A stretch of DNA of 64,000 nucleotides from Pseudodesulfovibrio aespoeensis Aspo-2 (GCF_000176915.2 NC_014844.1:1612001-1676000); one strand, 5' to 3'. Counted from the stretch's first letter, positions 43,818 to 52,301 are shown. Numbers and translations: made by a program. The notes: generated by a model not told the origin, from the letters alone.

Positions 43818-45224
43818 ATGGGATTGGAACTCAGGCAGCAACTCAAGCTCTCCCAGCAGCTGGTCATGACCCCGCAGTTGCAGCAGGCCATCAAGCTGTT
43901 GCAACTCTCGCGACTGGAGCTTTTGGAGACGGTCCAGCAGGAACTCATGGAGAATCCGTTTCTCGATGAGACCGAAGTCGAGACCGAGATTCGCGAACCT
44001 GAGAAGTTGACTGAATCCCAGGCCGAGGAGGAGCTTGTCCGCACTGCGGACTGGGAAAACTATCTCGGCGAGTTCTCCAGCACATCCAAACAATCCACGG
44101 CCCGCGACTCCGAGATTCCTGAGGAGGGGCTTTCCTTTGAGGCGCGTCTGGCCTCGAAGCCGACCCTGGAGGGGCATCTCAACTGGCAGATGCGGCTCTC
44201 CAACTTCACCGAGCGCGAGGTCGCCATTGGCGATGTGGTGGTCGGCAACCTCGACCACAACGGGTATCTCCAGGCGACCATTGAAGAGATCATGAGCATG
44301 GTCACCGCCACGCCCGAGGAGGTGGAGTCGGTTATCCGGCGGTTGCAGCGGCTCGACCCGGTGGGTGTTGGGGCGCGCACCCCGCAGGAGTGTCTGCTGG
44401 TGCAGATGGAGGTGCTTGGCTACGACGATCCGATCCTGGTCTCCCTGGTCCGCGATCACCTGGAAGACCTGGAGAAGAACCGTTTCAAGCCCCTGGCGCG
44501 CAAGTTCAAGATTTCCATGGACGAGCTCAAGGAGTACATCGAACAGCTCCAGACGCTCGACCCCATGCCCGGCTCCCACTACGCCAGCGCCGAACCCCAT
44601 TATGTCAGCCCGGATGTTTTCGTCTACAAGTACGGCGAGGATTTTGTCATCATCCTCAACGAGGACGGGCTGCCCCGGCTCCAGATGAACTCTTTCTACC
44701 TGGAGACCATGCAGGGGGCCAAGAACAAGGAAAAAGAGTATTTCCAGGAAAAGATGCGATCTGCCGCCTGGCTGATGAAAAGCCTGTACCAGAGGCAGAG
44801 AACCTTGTACAAAGTAGTTGAGAGTATTGTCCGCTTTCAGCGTGATTTCTTTGAGGAAGGCGTGACAAGACTCAAACCGCTCATCCTCAAGGAGGTGGCA
44901 GAAGACATCGAGATGCACGAGTCCACCGTCAGCCGCATCACGACCAGCAAGTACGTGTCCACACCGCACGGCATCTTCGAGTTGAAGTTTTTCTTCAACA
45001 GCGCGCTGGATCTCAATGACGGCTCCCAGGTAGGCTCCGAGAGTGTCAAGGCGCTCATCAAGCAGATGATCGCCGCGGAAGACCATAAAAAACCCTTGAG
45101 CGACGAGCGGATAGGCGAGATACTTCAGGAGAGGCTCGAAGTGAACATCGCCCGCCGCACAGTGGCCAAATACCGCTCCGCCATGGGCATAGCGTCGTCT
45201 TCCAAGAGAAAGCAGTATTTCTAA
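43818..45224 (+). CDS. rpoN: RNA polymerase sigma-54 factor
   Basis: 468 residues. Region I is Gln/Leu-rich (GLELRQQLKLSQQLVMTPQLQQAIKLLQLSRLEL), followed by an acidic region II, core-binding domain, a helix-turn-helix near the C-terminus (EVAEDIEMHESTVSRITTSKYVSTPHG) and the RpoN box ARRTVAKYRS. It directs transcription of -24/-12 promoters with enhancer-binding activators. It lies after lptB and before hpf, ptsN and rapZ, the conserved rpoN cluster order. Confidence 0.97.
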   Translation: MGLELRQQLKLSQQLVMTPQLQQAIKLLQLSRLELLETVQQELMENPFLDETEVETEIREPEKLTESQAEEELVRTADWENYLGEFSSTSKQSTARDSEIPEEGLSFEARLASKPTLEGHLNWQMRLSNFTEREVAIGDVVVGNLDHNGYLQATIEEIMSMVTATPEEVESVIRRLQRLDPVGVGARTPQECLLVQMEVLGYDDPILVSLVRDHLEDLEKNRFKPLARKFKISMDELKEYIEQLQTLDPMPGSHYASAEPHYVSPDVFVYKYGEDFVIILNEDGLPRLQMNSFYLETMQGAKNKEKEYFQEKMRSAAWLMKSLYQRQRTLYKVVESIVRFQRDFFEEGVTRLKPLILKEVAEDIEMHESTVSRITTSKYVSTPHGIFELKFFFNSALDLNDGSQVGSESVKALIKQMIAAEDHKKPLSDERIGEILQERLEVNIARRTVAKYRSAMGIASSSKRKQYF

Positions 45225-45259
45225 GGCAGGCTTTCAGCACGTTCAACCAGGAGGAATGT

Positions 45260-45799
45260 ATGAACATAAGCTTCACTTTCAAGAACTTTGAGCCGTCCGA
45301 TCATCTCAAGGGCTATGCGCAAAAGCGTTTTGAAAAGGTGGGCAAGTATGTTTCCGACGCGGAGGCCGACCTCCAGGTCAACCTGCTGGTCGACAAGTTC
45401 CGCCACAAGGCGGATATCATCCTGAATGCCGACGGCATCCATATTTCCGCCTATGAAGACTCCGAAGACATGTACTCGACCATCGACATGGTGCTCGACA
45501 AGCTGGAAGCCCAGATGCGACGGATGCGCGAAAAGATCAAGGACAGGACCAAGCAGGCGCGCGGCAACAAGGTCCAGATGAACTTCCTGTCCTACGGGAG
45601 CATTCCCGGAGAGTCCGGGCCGACCATAGTCGGCACCGACACTTATGAACCAAAGCCCATGTCCGTTGACGAGGCGGCCCTCCAGTTGGAGACCCTTGAC
45701 AACGAGTTCCTCGTGTTTCTCAACGCCGAGACCGAGGGAGTGAACGTAATCTACAAGCGCAAGAACGGCGACTTCGGTCTGATCGATCCTGGAAACTAA
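45260..45799 (+). CDS. hpf: Ribosome hibernation promoting factor, long form
   Basis: 179 residues. N-terminal HPF/RaiA domain (MNISFTFKNFEPSDHLKGYAQKRFEKVGKYV) and a C-terminal dimerisation domain (KPMSVDEAALQLETLDNEFLVFLNAETEGVNVIYKRKNGDFGLIDP), the long type that forms 100S ribosomes by itself. AGGAGG upstream. ptsN begins 2 bases after the stop. Confidence 0.95.
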   Translation: MNISFTFKNFEPSDHLKGYAQKRFEKVGKYVSDAEADLQVNLLVDKFRHKADIILNADGIHISAYEDSEDMYSTIDMVLDKLEAQMRRMREKIKDRTKQARGNKVQMNFLSYGSIPGESGPTIVGTDTYEPKPMSVDEAALQLETLDNEFLVFLNAETEGVNVIYKRKNGDFGLIDPGN

Positions 45800-45801
45800 G
45801 C

Positions 45802-46251
45802 ATGAAACTCGGTGATTACCTGGACAAGGACCTCGTCCTTTATGACCTCGCCTCCGCCACAAAGCCGGAGGTGCTTGAAGAACTCCTCGCCCCGGTGGGC
45901 GTGAAATATCCAGAGATGGACACGGACCTCGCGGTCCGTGTCCTTCTTGATCGTGAAAACCTCGGCACCACGGGCATCGGTGACGGCATCGCCATCCCCC
46001 ACGGCAAGCTCGAAGACCTGGAGCAGGTCATTGTGGTGGTCGGCAGGAGCGTCTCAGGGGTCGATTTCGCGGCCCTGGACCACAAGCCGTGCGCCATCTT
46101 CTTTCTTGTGCTCGCCCCTGAGCAGGTGGCAGGCATGCATCTGCGCATCCTGGCCCAGGTCTCCCGGGTGCTCAAGGACGAGGCCTTCCGGCGCGAGTTC
46201 ATGGAGGCCGAAAGCAACGAGGCGCTCTGGAAGCTCCTCGAAGAGGTCTAG
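45802..46251 (+). CDS. ptsN: Nitrogen PTS EIIA component
   Basis: 149 residues. The phosphorylatable histidine is H67 in GDGIAIPHGKL. The fold matches the fructose-type EIIA family. In other bacteria PtsN regulates K+ transport and nitrogen or carbon balance rather than sugar uptake, and this fits its place after rpoN and hpf. Translation is probably coupled to hpf. Confidence 0.94.
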   Translation: MKLGDYLDKDLVLYDLASATKPEVLEELLAPVGVKYPEMDTDLAVRVLLDRENLGTTGIGDGIAIPHGKLEDLEQVIVVVGRSVSGVDFAALDHKPCAIFFLVLAPEQVAGMHLRILAQVSRVLKDEAFRREFMEAESNEALWKLLEEV

Positions 46252-46265
46252 CCTGTGCAGGAGCC

Positions 46266-47153
46266 ATGTCAGTGACGCCAGCCAACACCTTTCCCATGGT
46301 CGTCGTGACCGGCATTTCCGGCTCTGGCAAAAGCACGGCGCTCAAGGTCTTCGAGGATCTCGGCTTCTTCTGCATCGACGGTCTGCCGTCGGGCATGTCT
46401 CCGAAGATCGCCGATCTGATCCTCAAGCAGGATTCCAAGTACCGCGGGCTGGCGCTGGGCATGGACATGCGTCAGCCGGAATTTCTGGAAGGGTGGGACA
46501 CCGCCCTTGAGGAGCTGGCCAACATGGGCATCACCCCCCAGGTGCTCTTTCTCGAAGCCAAGCTCGGCGTACTCATGCGGCGCTACGCCACCACCCGCAG
46601 GCCGCACCCCCTGGAGAGCCAGTCCTTGGGCCTTGAGCAGGCGCTGGAGCAGGAGAAATCGCTCCTCGACCCCATCCGCGCCAACGCGGAACTGGTGCTC
46701 GACACCTCTGACTATTCGGTCCATGACCTGCGCCGGGTCATCCAGACCAAATGGTCGGCCATCGAGGAGCTGGGGCGGGGCATGCGCGTGCACATCATCA
46801 CCTTCGGATTCAAGTACGGCGTGCCGTCCGAGGCGGATTTCGTCTTTGACCTGCGCTTTCTGCCCAATCCCTATTTCGACAAATCCCTCAGGCCGCTTTC
46901 CGGGCTGGACGAGGCCATTGCCGACTATGTGCTCGGCAGCGAGGTCGGGGCCAAATTCAATGAGAAATTTTTAGAATTCATCACCTATGTGCTGCCCCTG
47001 TACGCCGACGAGGGCCGCTACAGGATAACCCTGGCTCTGGGGTGTACGGGCGGAAGGCACCGTTCGGTCAGCGTGGCCGAGTCCGTGCTGGCGACGCTGA
47101 AGGAAAAAGGGTATGCAGTCACCATTGAACACAGACATATGGAACTGGGATAG
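46266..47153 (+). CDS. rapZ: RapZ-type nucleotide-binding adaptor
   Basis: 295 residues. P-loop VVTGISGSGKSTALKVFEDLG near the N-terminus, FLEAKLGVLMRRYATTRRPHPL in the middle, and the C-terminal GCTGGRHRSVSVAE motif. In E. coli it guides RNase E to the GlmZ small RNA and senses glucosamine-6-phosphate; the role in this lineage is not shown. Part of the rpoN-hpf-ptsN-rapZ run. Confidence 0.93.
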   Translation: MSVTPANTFPMVVVTGISGSGKSTALKVFEDLGFFCIDGLPSGMSPKIADLILKQDSKYRGLALGMDMRQPEFLEGWDTALEELANMGITPQVLFLEAKLGVLMRRYATTRRPHPLESQSLGLEQALEQEKSLLDPIRANAELVLDTSDYSVHDLRRVIQTKWSAIEELGRGMRVHIITFGFKYGVPSEADFVFDLRFLPNPYFDKSLRPLSGLDEAIADYVLGSEVGAKFNEKFLEFITYVLPLYADEGRYRITLALGCTGGRHRSVSVAESVLATLKEKGYAVTIEHRHMELG

Positions 47154-47155
47154 TC

Positions 47156-47611
47156 ATGGCTGCGAAGAATGATAAGAATGACAAGAATGCAATGGTCGGC
47201 GTGGTGCTGGTCACCCACGGCACCTTTGGCGAAGGGCTGCTCCAGGCGGCGGTCATGGTGCTGGGACCGCAGGAGAATTGCGTTGCCGTTGGCGTGGACG
47301 TCTCCACCGGGGTGGACGAATCCATGGAGGCTATCCGCAAGGCCATCAAATCCGTGGAGAGCGGCAGGGGCGTGATCGCGCTGACCGATCTCTTTGGCGG
47401 CTCGTCGACCACCATGAGCCTGTCGCTGATGAAGTCGGAGCGGCTCGAGGTCATCACCGGCGTCAACCTGCCCATGCTGATCGCCACGCTCTCGTCGCGG
47501 CTCATGGAACTCGACGCCCTGGCCGACAAGGCCATGGGGGCCGGGCAGCAGGGCATCAAGGTGGCAGGGGCCATGCTGCGCAAACGGGCGGCAGACAAGG
47601 CAAAGCCATGA
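47156..47611 (+). CDS. Mannose-family PTS EIIA domain protein
   Basis: 151 residues. Core VVLVTHGTFGEGLLQAAVMVLG with the phosphoryl histidine H21, and GVIALTDLFGGSSTTMSLSL. A lysine/asparagine-rich N-terminal tail (MAAKNDKNDKNA) precedes the domain. It should accept phosphate from HPr and pass it to the IIB protein that follows with a 4-base ATGA overlap. A regulatory rather than sugar-uptake use is plausible given the broken IIC and missing IID. Confidence 0.9.
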   Translation: MAAKNDKNDKNAMVGVVLVTHGTFGEGLLQAAVMVLGPQENCVAVGVDVSTGVDESMEAIRKAIKSVESGRGVIALTDLFGGSSTTMSLSLMKSERLEVITGVNLPMLIATLSSRLMELDALADKAMGAGQQGIKVAGAMLRKRAADKAKP

Positions 47612-48072
47612 CCCTGGTGCGCATCGACAACCGTCTTATCCACGGCCAGATCATCGAGACGTGGCTGCCCTACACCGGGGCCACCGCCGTGGTCGTGGCC
47701 AATGACCAGCTCGCTGCCGACATCCTCCAGCAGGAGATCATGTCCCTGGCCATCCCGGAGACCGTCAAGAGCGCCTTTGTCGGGGTGGAGGGTGTGGTCG
47801 AGGCTGTGGCCCGTTACCATTCGGTTCGCGAGACGGTCGGAGTTCTCGTCCTTTTTTCCAACTGTGCCGATGCCAAGAGGGCGTATGACTCCGGATTTGC
47901 CTATGATGTCCTGAACATCGGCAACGTCCACTACAGTCCCGGAAAGCGGCAAATATCGCCAAGCGTCGCCCTTTCCACCGAGGACGAGGGGTGCCTCAAG
48001 CAGCTCTCCAGACGTGGGGTGGCCCTGGATTTCCGCTGTGTCCCCAACGATCCCGTGCAGGTGAGGTTCTAG
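47608..48072 (+). CDS. Mannose-family PTS EIIB protein
   Basis: 154 residues from the ATG at 47608 overlapping the IIA stop; the frame is open further upstream without similarity. MTLVRIDNRLIHGQIIETWLP carries the phospho-accepting histidine (H13) in the typical RxDxRLIHGQ motif. Full-length. Continues into the frameshifted IIC gene whose ribosome site (GAGG) lies inside this gene's end. Confidence 0.92.
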   Translation: MTLVRIDNRLIHGQIIETWLPYTGATAVVVANDQLAADILQQEIMSLAIPETVKSAFVGVEGVVEAVARYHSVRETVGVLVLFSNCADAKRAYDSGFAYDVLNIGNVHYSPGKRQISPSVALSTEDEGCLKQLSRRGVALDFRCVPNDPVQVRF

Positions 48073-48074
48073 TC

Positions 48075-48769
48075 GTGGCCTTGTCGAATCCTTTCCTCTG
48101 GTTTGCCCTTGTCGCTTTTTTTTTGCCCTGTTCTCCCTCTTCAGATTCGCGCTGACCATCGGGCTGCTAGAACGCCCCCTGGTCATTGGCCTGTTCTGGG
48201 GCCTGGCCACGGGCGACATGGAAACAAGCCTGTGCATCTCCATCTTCTTCGAACTCTTCTGGCTTGATCTCATCCCGGTCGGCACCTACATCCCGCCGCA
48301 CCTGACGGTGGCTACCTTCGTGGCCCTTTCCCTGACGACGTATTTCGGCCTCGACCAGCCCGGGCGCATCAGTTTCGTGCTCTTTGCCAGCATGCCCCTG
48401 GCCTGGCTCGGCACCCGTCTTGAAGCGCTGCTCAGGGAGCAGGACCGGAGCAACTACAATCGGCTGCTCAACTGGGTGCGCAATCCGAAAAACCCGCACC
48501 TGCCCTCGCTGATCGTCATGCGGTCGGTGGGTCGGACCTTTGTCCTGTCCGGGCTGGCCTTCTATGTGGCAGTCATCGCACTCATGTATGCGTTCAAGGC
48601 CTTCTTTGCCTTGTATCCGAGCCGATTGGATATCGGCGTCACCTGGCCCCACCTCTGGGTGGCGGCCACCCTGGGAGGCCTCATGGCGCTCAGGCTCAAG
48701 CGTGCCTATGCCGTTTTGGCGGCGGGAATATTTCTTTTCATGATTTTCATCTTTTGGGGCAGGTTTTAG
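48075..48769 (+). pseudogene. Mannose-family PTS EIIC protein, frame split at a T9 run
   Basis: The GTG at 48075 has GAGG 9 bases upstream and begins a hydrophobic reading VALSNPFLWFALVAFF. At nine consecutive T (48116-48124) this frame goes out of phase and stops shortly after. One extra T would join it to the downstream frame that runs FALFSLFRFALTIGLLERPLVIGLFWGLATGD and on to the stop at 48767-48769, giving about 231 residues with several membrane helices, a normal IIC size. Possible explanations are a real frameshift mutation, a sequencing indel, or RNA polymerase slippage on T9 that restores the frame. An internal ATG at 48218 would give only 183 residues. No IID gene follows. Confidence 0.8.
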
Positions 48770-48788
48770 CTTGGCAGCCGGGGTTGAT

Positions 48789-48804
48789 TGTGATATTCGT
48801 CACA
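48789..48804 (+). promoter_or_regulatory. CRP/FNR-family (HcpR-like) site upstream of ppaC
   Basis: TGTGA-N6-TCACA, a perfect CRP/FNR-family palindrome (extended TTGTGA on the left). It lies about 60-74 bases before the ppaC start and close to a possible -10 TACTAT (48821-48826), so it overlaps the -35 region. The Desulfovibrio regulator HcpR is known to use this kind of site. Confidence 0.6.
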
Positions 48805-48862
48805 TTCTCTTTCGCTGGCGTACTATCCTGAGTTCAGGACTAATCAATTAGGAGGACTTGAT

Positions 48863-49783
48863 ATGGCTATTCTGGTTGTAGGACACAAGAACCCCGATAC
48901 CGACACCGTCGCTTCCGCGATTGCTGTCGCCGATCTTTTCACCAAACGCGGCATGGCCGCCAAGGCGATCACCCAGGGCGAAATCGCTCCTGAGACCGCG
49001 TTTGTGCTGAAGAAGTTCGGTCTTTCCGCCCCCGCCATCGTGACCGACGCGACCGATCAGAAGATCATCCTCGTCGACCACACCGACATCTCCCAGACCA
49101 TCGACAACCTGGACAAGGGCGAGTTGGTCGCTGTTGTCGACCACCACAAGCTGGGCGATGTCACCACCTCCAACCCGCTCGAGATGTGGGTCTGGCCCGT
49201 GGGCTGCTCCGCCACCGTCATCAAGAACATGTACGATTTCTACAATGTGGCAGTCCCGGCCAACATCGCCGGCATCATGCTCTGTGCCATCCTGAGCGAC
49301 ACCGTCATGTTCAAGTCCGTGACCACCACCGACGCCGACAAGGTCGCTGTGGAGGCCCTGGCCAAGATCGCCGGCGTCAAGGACACCATGGCTCTGGGCA
49401 TGGAGATGTTCAAGGTCAAGTCCGCCGTTGACGGCGCCACCCCCGAAGCCCTGGTCTTCCGCGACTACAAGGACTTCGACATGTCCGGCAAGAAGGTTGG
49501 CATCGGCCAGCTGGAAGTTGTCGACCTGTCCATGCTGGACGCCCACAAAGCCGCCCTGCAGGCCGAGATCGAGAAGGTCAAGGCTGATGGCCGTCACTCC
49601 GTCTTCCTGCTCCTGACCGACATCATGAAGGAAGGCACCGAGATGCTCATCGCTTCCGACGACCCGTCGGTTGTCGAGAAAGCCTTTGGCGTCAAGGCCA
49701 CCGGCAAGTCCGTGTGGCTGGACGGCGTCATGAGCCGCAAGAAGCAGGTCGTGCCCTGTTTCGAGAAAGGCTTCAAGGCCTAA
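48863..49783 (+). CDS. ppaC: Manganese-dependent inorganic pyrophosphatase (DHH family)
   Basis: 306 residues. Family II pyrophosphatase motifs: VVGHKNPDTDTVASAIAVADL near the N-terminus, VDHTD, VAVVDHHKLGD (the DHH motif) and the C-terminal SRKKQVVPCF. It hydrolyses the pyrophosphate released by ATP sulfurylase in sulfate activation as well as by biosynthesis. AGGAGG upstream. A strong terminator follows. Codon choice looks highly optimised, as expected for an abundant protein. Confidence 0.96.
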   Translation: MAILVVGHKNPDTDTVASAIAVADLFTKRGMAAKAITQGEIAPETAFVLKKFGLSAPAIVTDATDQKIILVDHTDISQTIDNLDKGELVAVVDHHKLGDVTTSNPLEMWVWPVGCSATVIKNMYDFYNVAVPANIAGIMLCAILSDTVMFKSVTTTDADKVAVEALAKIAGVKDTMALGMEMFKVKSAVDGATPEALVFRDYKDFDMSGKKVGIGQLEVVDLSMLDAHKAALQAEIEKVKADGRHSVFLLLTDIMKEGTEMLIASDDPSVVEKAFGVKATGKSVWLDGVMSRKKQVVPCFEKGFKA

Positions 49784-49816
49784 CACGGCCCAGCCTGCTG
49801 GTTATAGCGCAAAGTC

Positions 49817-49849
49817 AGGCCCGTCAGCGTTGTGCTGGCGGGCCTTTTC
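49817..49849 (+). terminator. Intrinsic terminator after ppaC
   Basis: AGGCCCGTCAGC (49817-49828) pairs with GCTGGCGGGCCT (49834-49845, one mismatch), followed by TTT. Confidence 0.85.
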
Positions 49850-50025
49850 ACGTCCTGTGAACGGCGCGGTTGCTGTTCTTGCATGGTCTCTCGTGAGTCG
49901 TGGCAGGGGAGGGGGCTTGTGCCAAGATGCACAATCCATGCGTTGCAATCCCGGTGAGAAAAGATGAGCAGTTCTTCCTGGCCCGGTCCCAGCGCTGTGC
50001 GTCTACGGAGAGGATTCGCAAGAGA

Positions 50026-50056
50026 AGGGCGGGGCAGGAGTCTCCTGCCCCGCCCT
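50026..50056 (-). terminator. Hairpin after dapA
   Basis: AGGGCGGGGCAGGAG (50026-50040) is the perfect complement of 50042-50056. In the minus direction it is followed by TTCTCTT, a weak U-tract. Confidence 0.65.
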
Positions 50057-50103
50057 GGCGGTGTACTGATGATGCGCGCCTTGACCTGGCGGCATGGGGG
50101 AAA

Positions 50104-50985
50104 CTACAGGAGCCCGGCTTCCTTGAGCACTGCTTCGAGCCTGGGGACGTTCTCGTCCCGCAGGGGGACGATGGGCAGGCGGAATTCGGCCCTGGGGAAG
50201 ATGCCCATCATGCGCAGCGCGGTCTTGACCGGTATGGGATTGGTCTCCATGAACATGGCGCGGATGACCGGGGCCATCTTCAAGCTCAGGTCAATGGCTC
50301 CCTGGTGGTCCTTTTCCATGAAGAGCCTGCACATGTCGCTCATGGCCTTGGGCATGATGTTGGAGATGACCGAGATGACGCCCTGACCGCCCACGGAGAG
50401 CAGGGGAATGACCGTGAAATCGTCGCCAGACAGGAGCTGGAACCCCTGGCCGCAGTATTCGACCACCTGGGCGGCCTGGCACATGTTGCCCGTGGCCTCC
50501 TTGACGGCAATGGCCTGGGGCACGGCATCGACGATGCGCTTGAGATCCTGGGGCAGCAGGTTCAGCCCGGTTCGGCTTGGCACGTTGTAGATGACGAACG
50601 GGATCGAAACCTTGTCGGCAATGGCTTTGAAATGGGCGATCAACCCTTCGGGCGTGGGTTTGTTGTAGTAGGGCGTGATTTGTAATGTCGCGTCCGCACC
50701 GGCCTCTTTGGCGAGGCTGGTCAGCTCAATGGCCTCTTTGGTGCTGTTGGACCCGGCCCCGGCGATGACCGGCAGACGGCCTTTCACCTGCTCGACGCAT
50801 ATCCTGATGATGCGTCCCTGCTCCTCGTGGGTCAGGGTGGCGGCTTCGCCGGTGGTGCCGCAGGGTACCAGCCCGTCTATGCCCTGCTCGATCTGCCATT
50901 CGATGAATTCGCGGTAGGCGGCCTCGTCAATGGCGCCGTCCCTGAACGGGGTAGAGAGAGCGGTAAATGCTCCTCTGAATTCCAT
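50104..50985 (-). CDS. dapA: 4-hydroxy-tetrahydrodipicolinate synthase
   Basis: 293 residues, TIM-barrel lysine/meso-diaminopimelate pathway enzyme. It has GTTGEAATLTHEEQ, YYNKPTPEGL and the Schiff-base lysine in IAVKEATGN. It condenses pyruvate with aspartate semialdehyde. AGGAGG precedes the ATG. It lies 46 bases after the selenoprotein candidate on the same strand, possibly co-transcribed with it and the IHF/HU gene. Confidence 0.96.
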   Translation of the reverse strand: MEFRGAFTALSTPFRDGAIDEAAYREFIEWQIEQGIDGLVPCGTTGEAATLTHEEQGRIIRICVEQVKGRLPVIAGAGSNSTKEAIELTSLAKEAGADATLQITPYYNKPTPEGLIAHFKAIADKVSIPFVIYNVPSRTGLNLLPQDLKRIVDAVPQAIAVKEATGNMCQAAQVVEYCGQGFQLLSGDDFTVIPLLSVGGQGVISVISNIMPKAMSDMCRLFMEKDHQGAIDLSLKMAPVIRAMFMETNPIPVKTALRMMGIFPRAEFRLPIVPLRDENVPRLEAVLKEAGLL

Positions 50986-51031
50986 AAAACAATTCCTCCT
51001 GAGTGTGTGGGCCTGGGCCTGGGCGGTTTTC

Positions 51032-51889
51032 CTACTGGAGGATTGCGCTCACGTCCGGGTTGTCATCATATTGGTCGCCAAGGCCGATGGTGGTCGGCAT
51101 GATGGTGCCCGGTTCCGACCATTTGAACGAGGCGGTGCGCTCCGGCCAGCTCTGGACCTGGATCTGGCTCACGGTTTGTCCCTTATCATAGGGACGGACC
51201 CAAAGACAACGGCCATTGGCCTCGATGCGTCCGTTGACACCGGAACCGCGCCCGCTGCCCAGCAGGATGTCGGGCACAAAGCCCGGCTTTTGGGCCAGAT
51301 ACTCGCGTTCGCCGACCCAGCCCCAGTCGGAAAGGGCCACGATCAGGCGCACCGAGGCGCGCTCCTGCCTGATTTGCCGAGAAATGTTCTCGATCAACCG
51401 CTGTGGCGGGATGTCCTTGCCCTGCGGCAGGGAAGGGAAGCGGATGAAACCGATCCGATCGCCGGACGCTGTTTCGATCACGGTGAAGGGAGTGTTTTCA
51501 GCGGTCTGCCTGACCGGTTCAGGCTCTATTCCCAGGCCGGCCAGCGTCTGGGCCTCGGACTGTCCGGCAAGCCCGATGTCATAGCGCAGGAGCCCATAGG
51601 CCTGCATCAGGCTCTCAAGGACTCGTGTGTCGGGCGTTGTGCCATCGGGATTCATGAATTCCCATCCGCCCGAGACCAGCAGCCTGGGCGCCTCTGATGT
51701 ATGCACATCAAAAAAATACGTAGCCCGCCGGGCCACGCCACCAAGGGTTCGTCCGCCTCAGGATGGGCATGGCCTGACAGTGCCATACGTGTTCGCCGTA
51801 TAGAGGATGGTCAGAACGGGTTGCGCCTGCGCGGGACCGCAATGAAGCAGGCCGACCGCCAGCAGCAGGCAGAAGAGAATTCGTCGCAT
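51032..51889 (-). CDS. Putative selenoprotein: secreted UshA/metallophosphatase-like protein with CxxU
   Basis: The ATG at 51889 opens a frame with a good signal peptide (MRRILFCLLLAVGLLHCGPAQA, about 22 residues), then LTILYTANTYGTVRPCPS and an in-frame TGA (codon 44, 51758-51760), after which the same frame continues GGRTLGGVARRATYFFDVHT to a normal stop at 51032, 285 codons in all. The TGA lies in CPS-TGA, i.e. CxxU in place of CxxC, strongly suggesting selenocysteine. The rest resembles the N-terminal domain of 5'-nucleotidase/UshA-type proteins, but the metal-binding Asp and His of TNDxHG are replaced (TANTYG), so it is perhaps a redox rather than phosphatase protein. The ATG is 1 base past the IHF/HU stop. 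Only a short imperfect stem is visible after the UGA. Confidence 0.72.
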
Positions 51890-51890
51890 C

Positions 51891-52166
51891 CTAATCGTTG
51901 ATAAACTCTTTCAGCTCTTTGCCCGGACGGAAGAAGGGAAGCTTCTTGGAACGGACCTGGACCACGCTGCCGGTCTTGGGGTTGCGCCCGGTGTAGCCTT
52001 CGTAGTCCTTGATCTTGAAGCTGCCAAAGCCCCTGATCTCGACACGGTCGCCCCGCAGGAGCGCTTCCTTGACGGAATCGACGAAGGCTCCGACCACCTT
52101 GGTGGCTTCGTCAACGTGCATTTTCTTCTGTTCTGAAAGAGCCTTGATCAATTCGCTCTTGTTCAT
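51891..52166 (-). CDS. IHF-beta/HU-type DNA-binding protein
   Basis: 91 residues from the ATG at 52166 with AGGGGGAAACC upstream. MNKSELIKALSEQ, then VEIRGFGSFKIKDYEGYTGRNPKTG and LPFFRPGKELKEFIND. The GRNPKTG loop intercalates DNA. The IEIRGFGSF-type segment favours IHF beta over HU, but the families are hard to separate by eye. It bends DNA and supports sigma-54 promoters and recombination. First gene of a row with the selenoprotein candidate. Confidence 0.9.
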   Translation of the reverse strand: MNKSELIKALSEQKKMHVDEATKVVGAFVDSVKEALLRGDRVEIRGFGSFKIKDYEGYTGRNPKTGSVVQVRSKKLPFFRPGKELKEFIND

Positions 52167-52255
52167 GGTTTCCCCCTGAAGCGTTAGGTTATCGCGGAAC
52201 GACAATTCATCCCGCCAGGAAACAAAAAAATGATTCTCCAGCGGAATACTAACTA

Positions 52256-52285
52256 ACTATGCCAAAAAATGGCTCTTTTCGTCAA
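52256..52285 (-). promoter_or_regulatory. Candidate sigma-70 promoter for the IHF/HU gene
   Basis: On the minus strand TTGACG (52280-52285), 18-base spacer, CATAGT (52256-52261). The spacer holds the inverted repeat GCCAAAAAATGGC (52261-52273). Confidence 0.5.
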
Positions 52286-52301
52286 CCCCTTATTTCATTA
52301 A

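Larger units (their letters stand above)
49784..50103. other. Intergenic region between convergent ppaC and dapA
   Basis: 320 bases with no supported gene. It contains the ppaC terminator (49817-49849) and the dapA terminator (50026-50056). A short plus-strand frame in between lacks a ribosome site and runs on as the antisense of dapA. Confidence 0.7.

Noticed and set aside
49900..50685. Plus-strand frame starting in the ppaC-dapA gap
   Set aside because: Most of it is antisense to dapA and it crosses the dapA terminator; no ribosome site.
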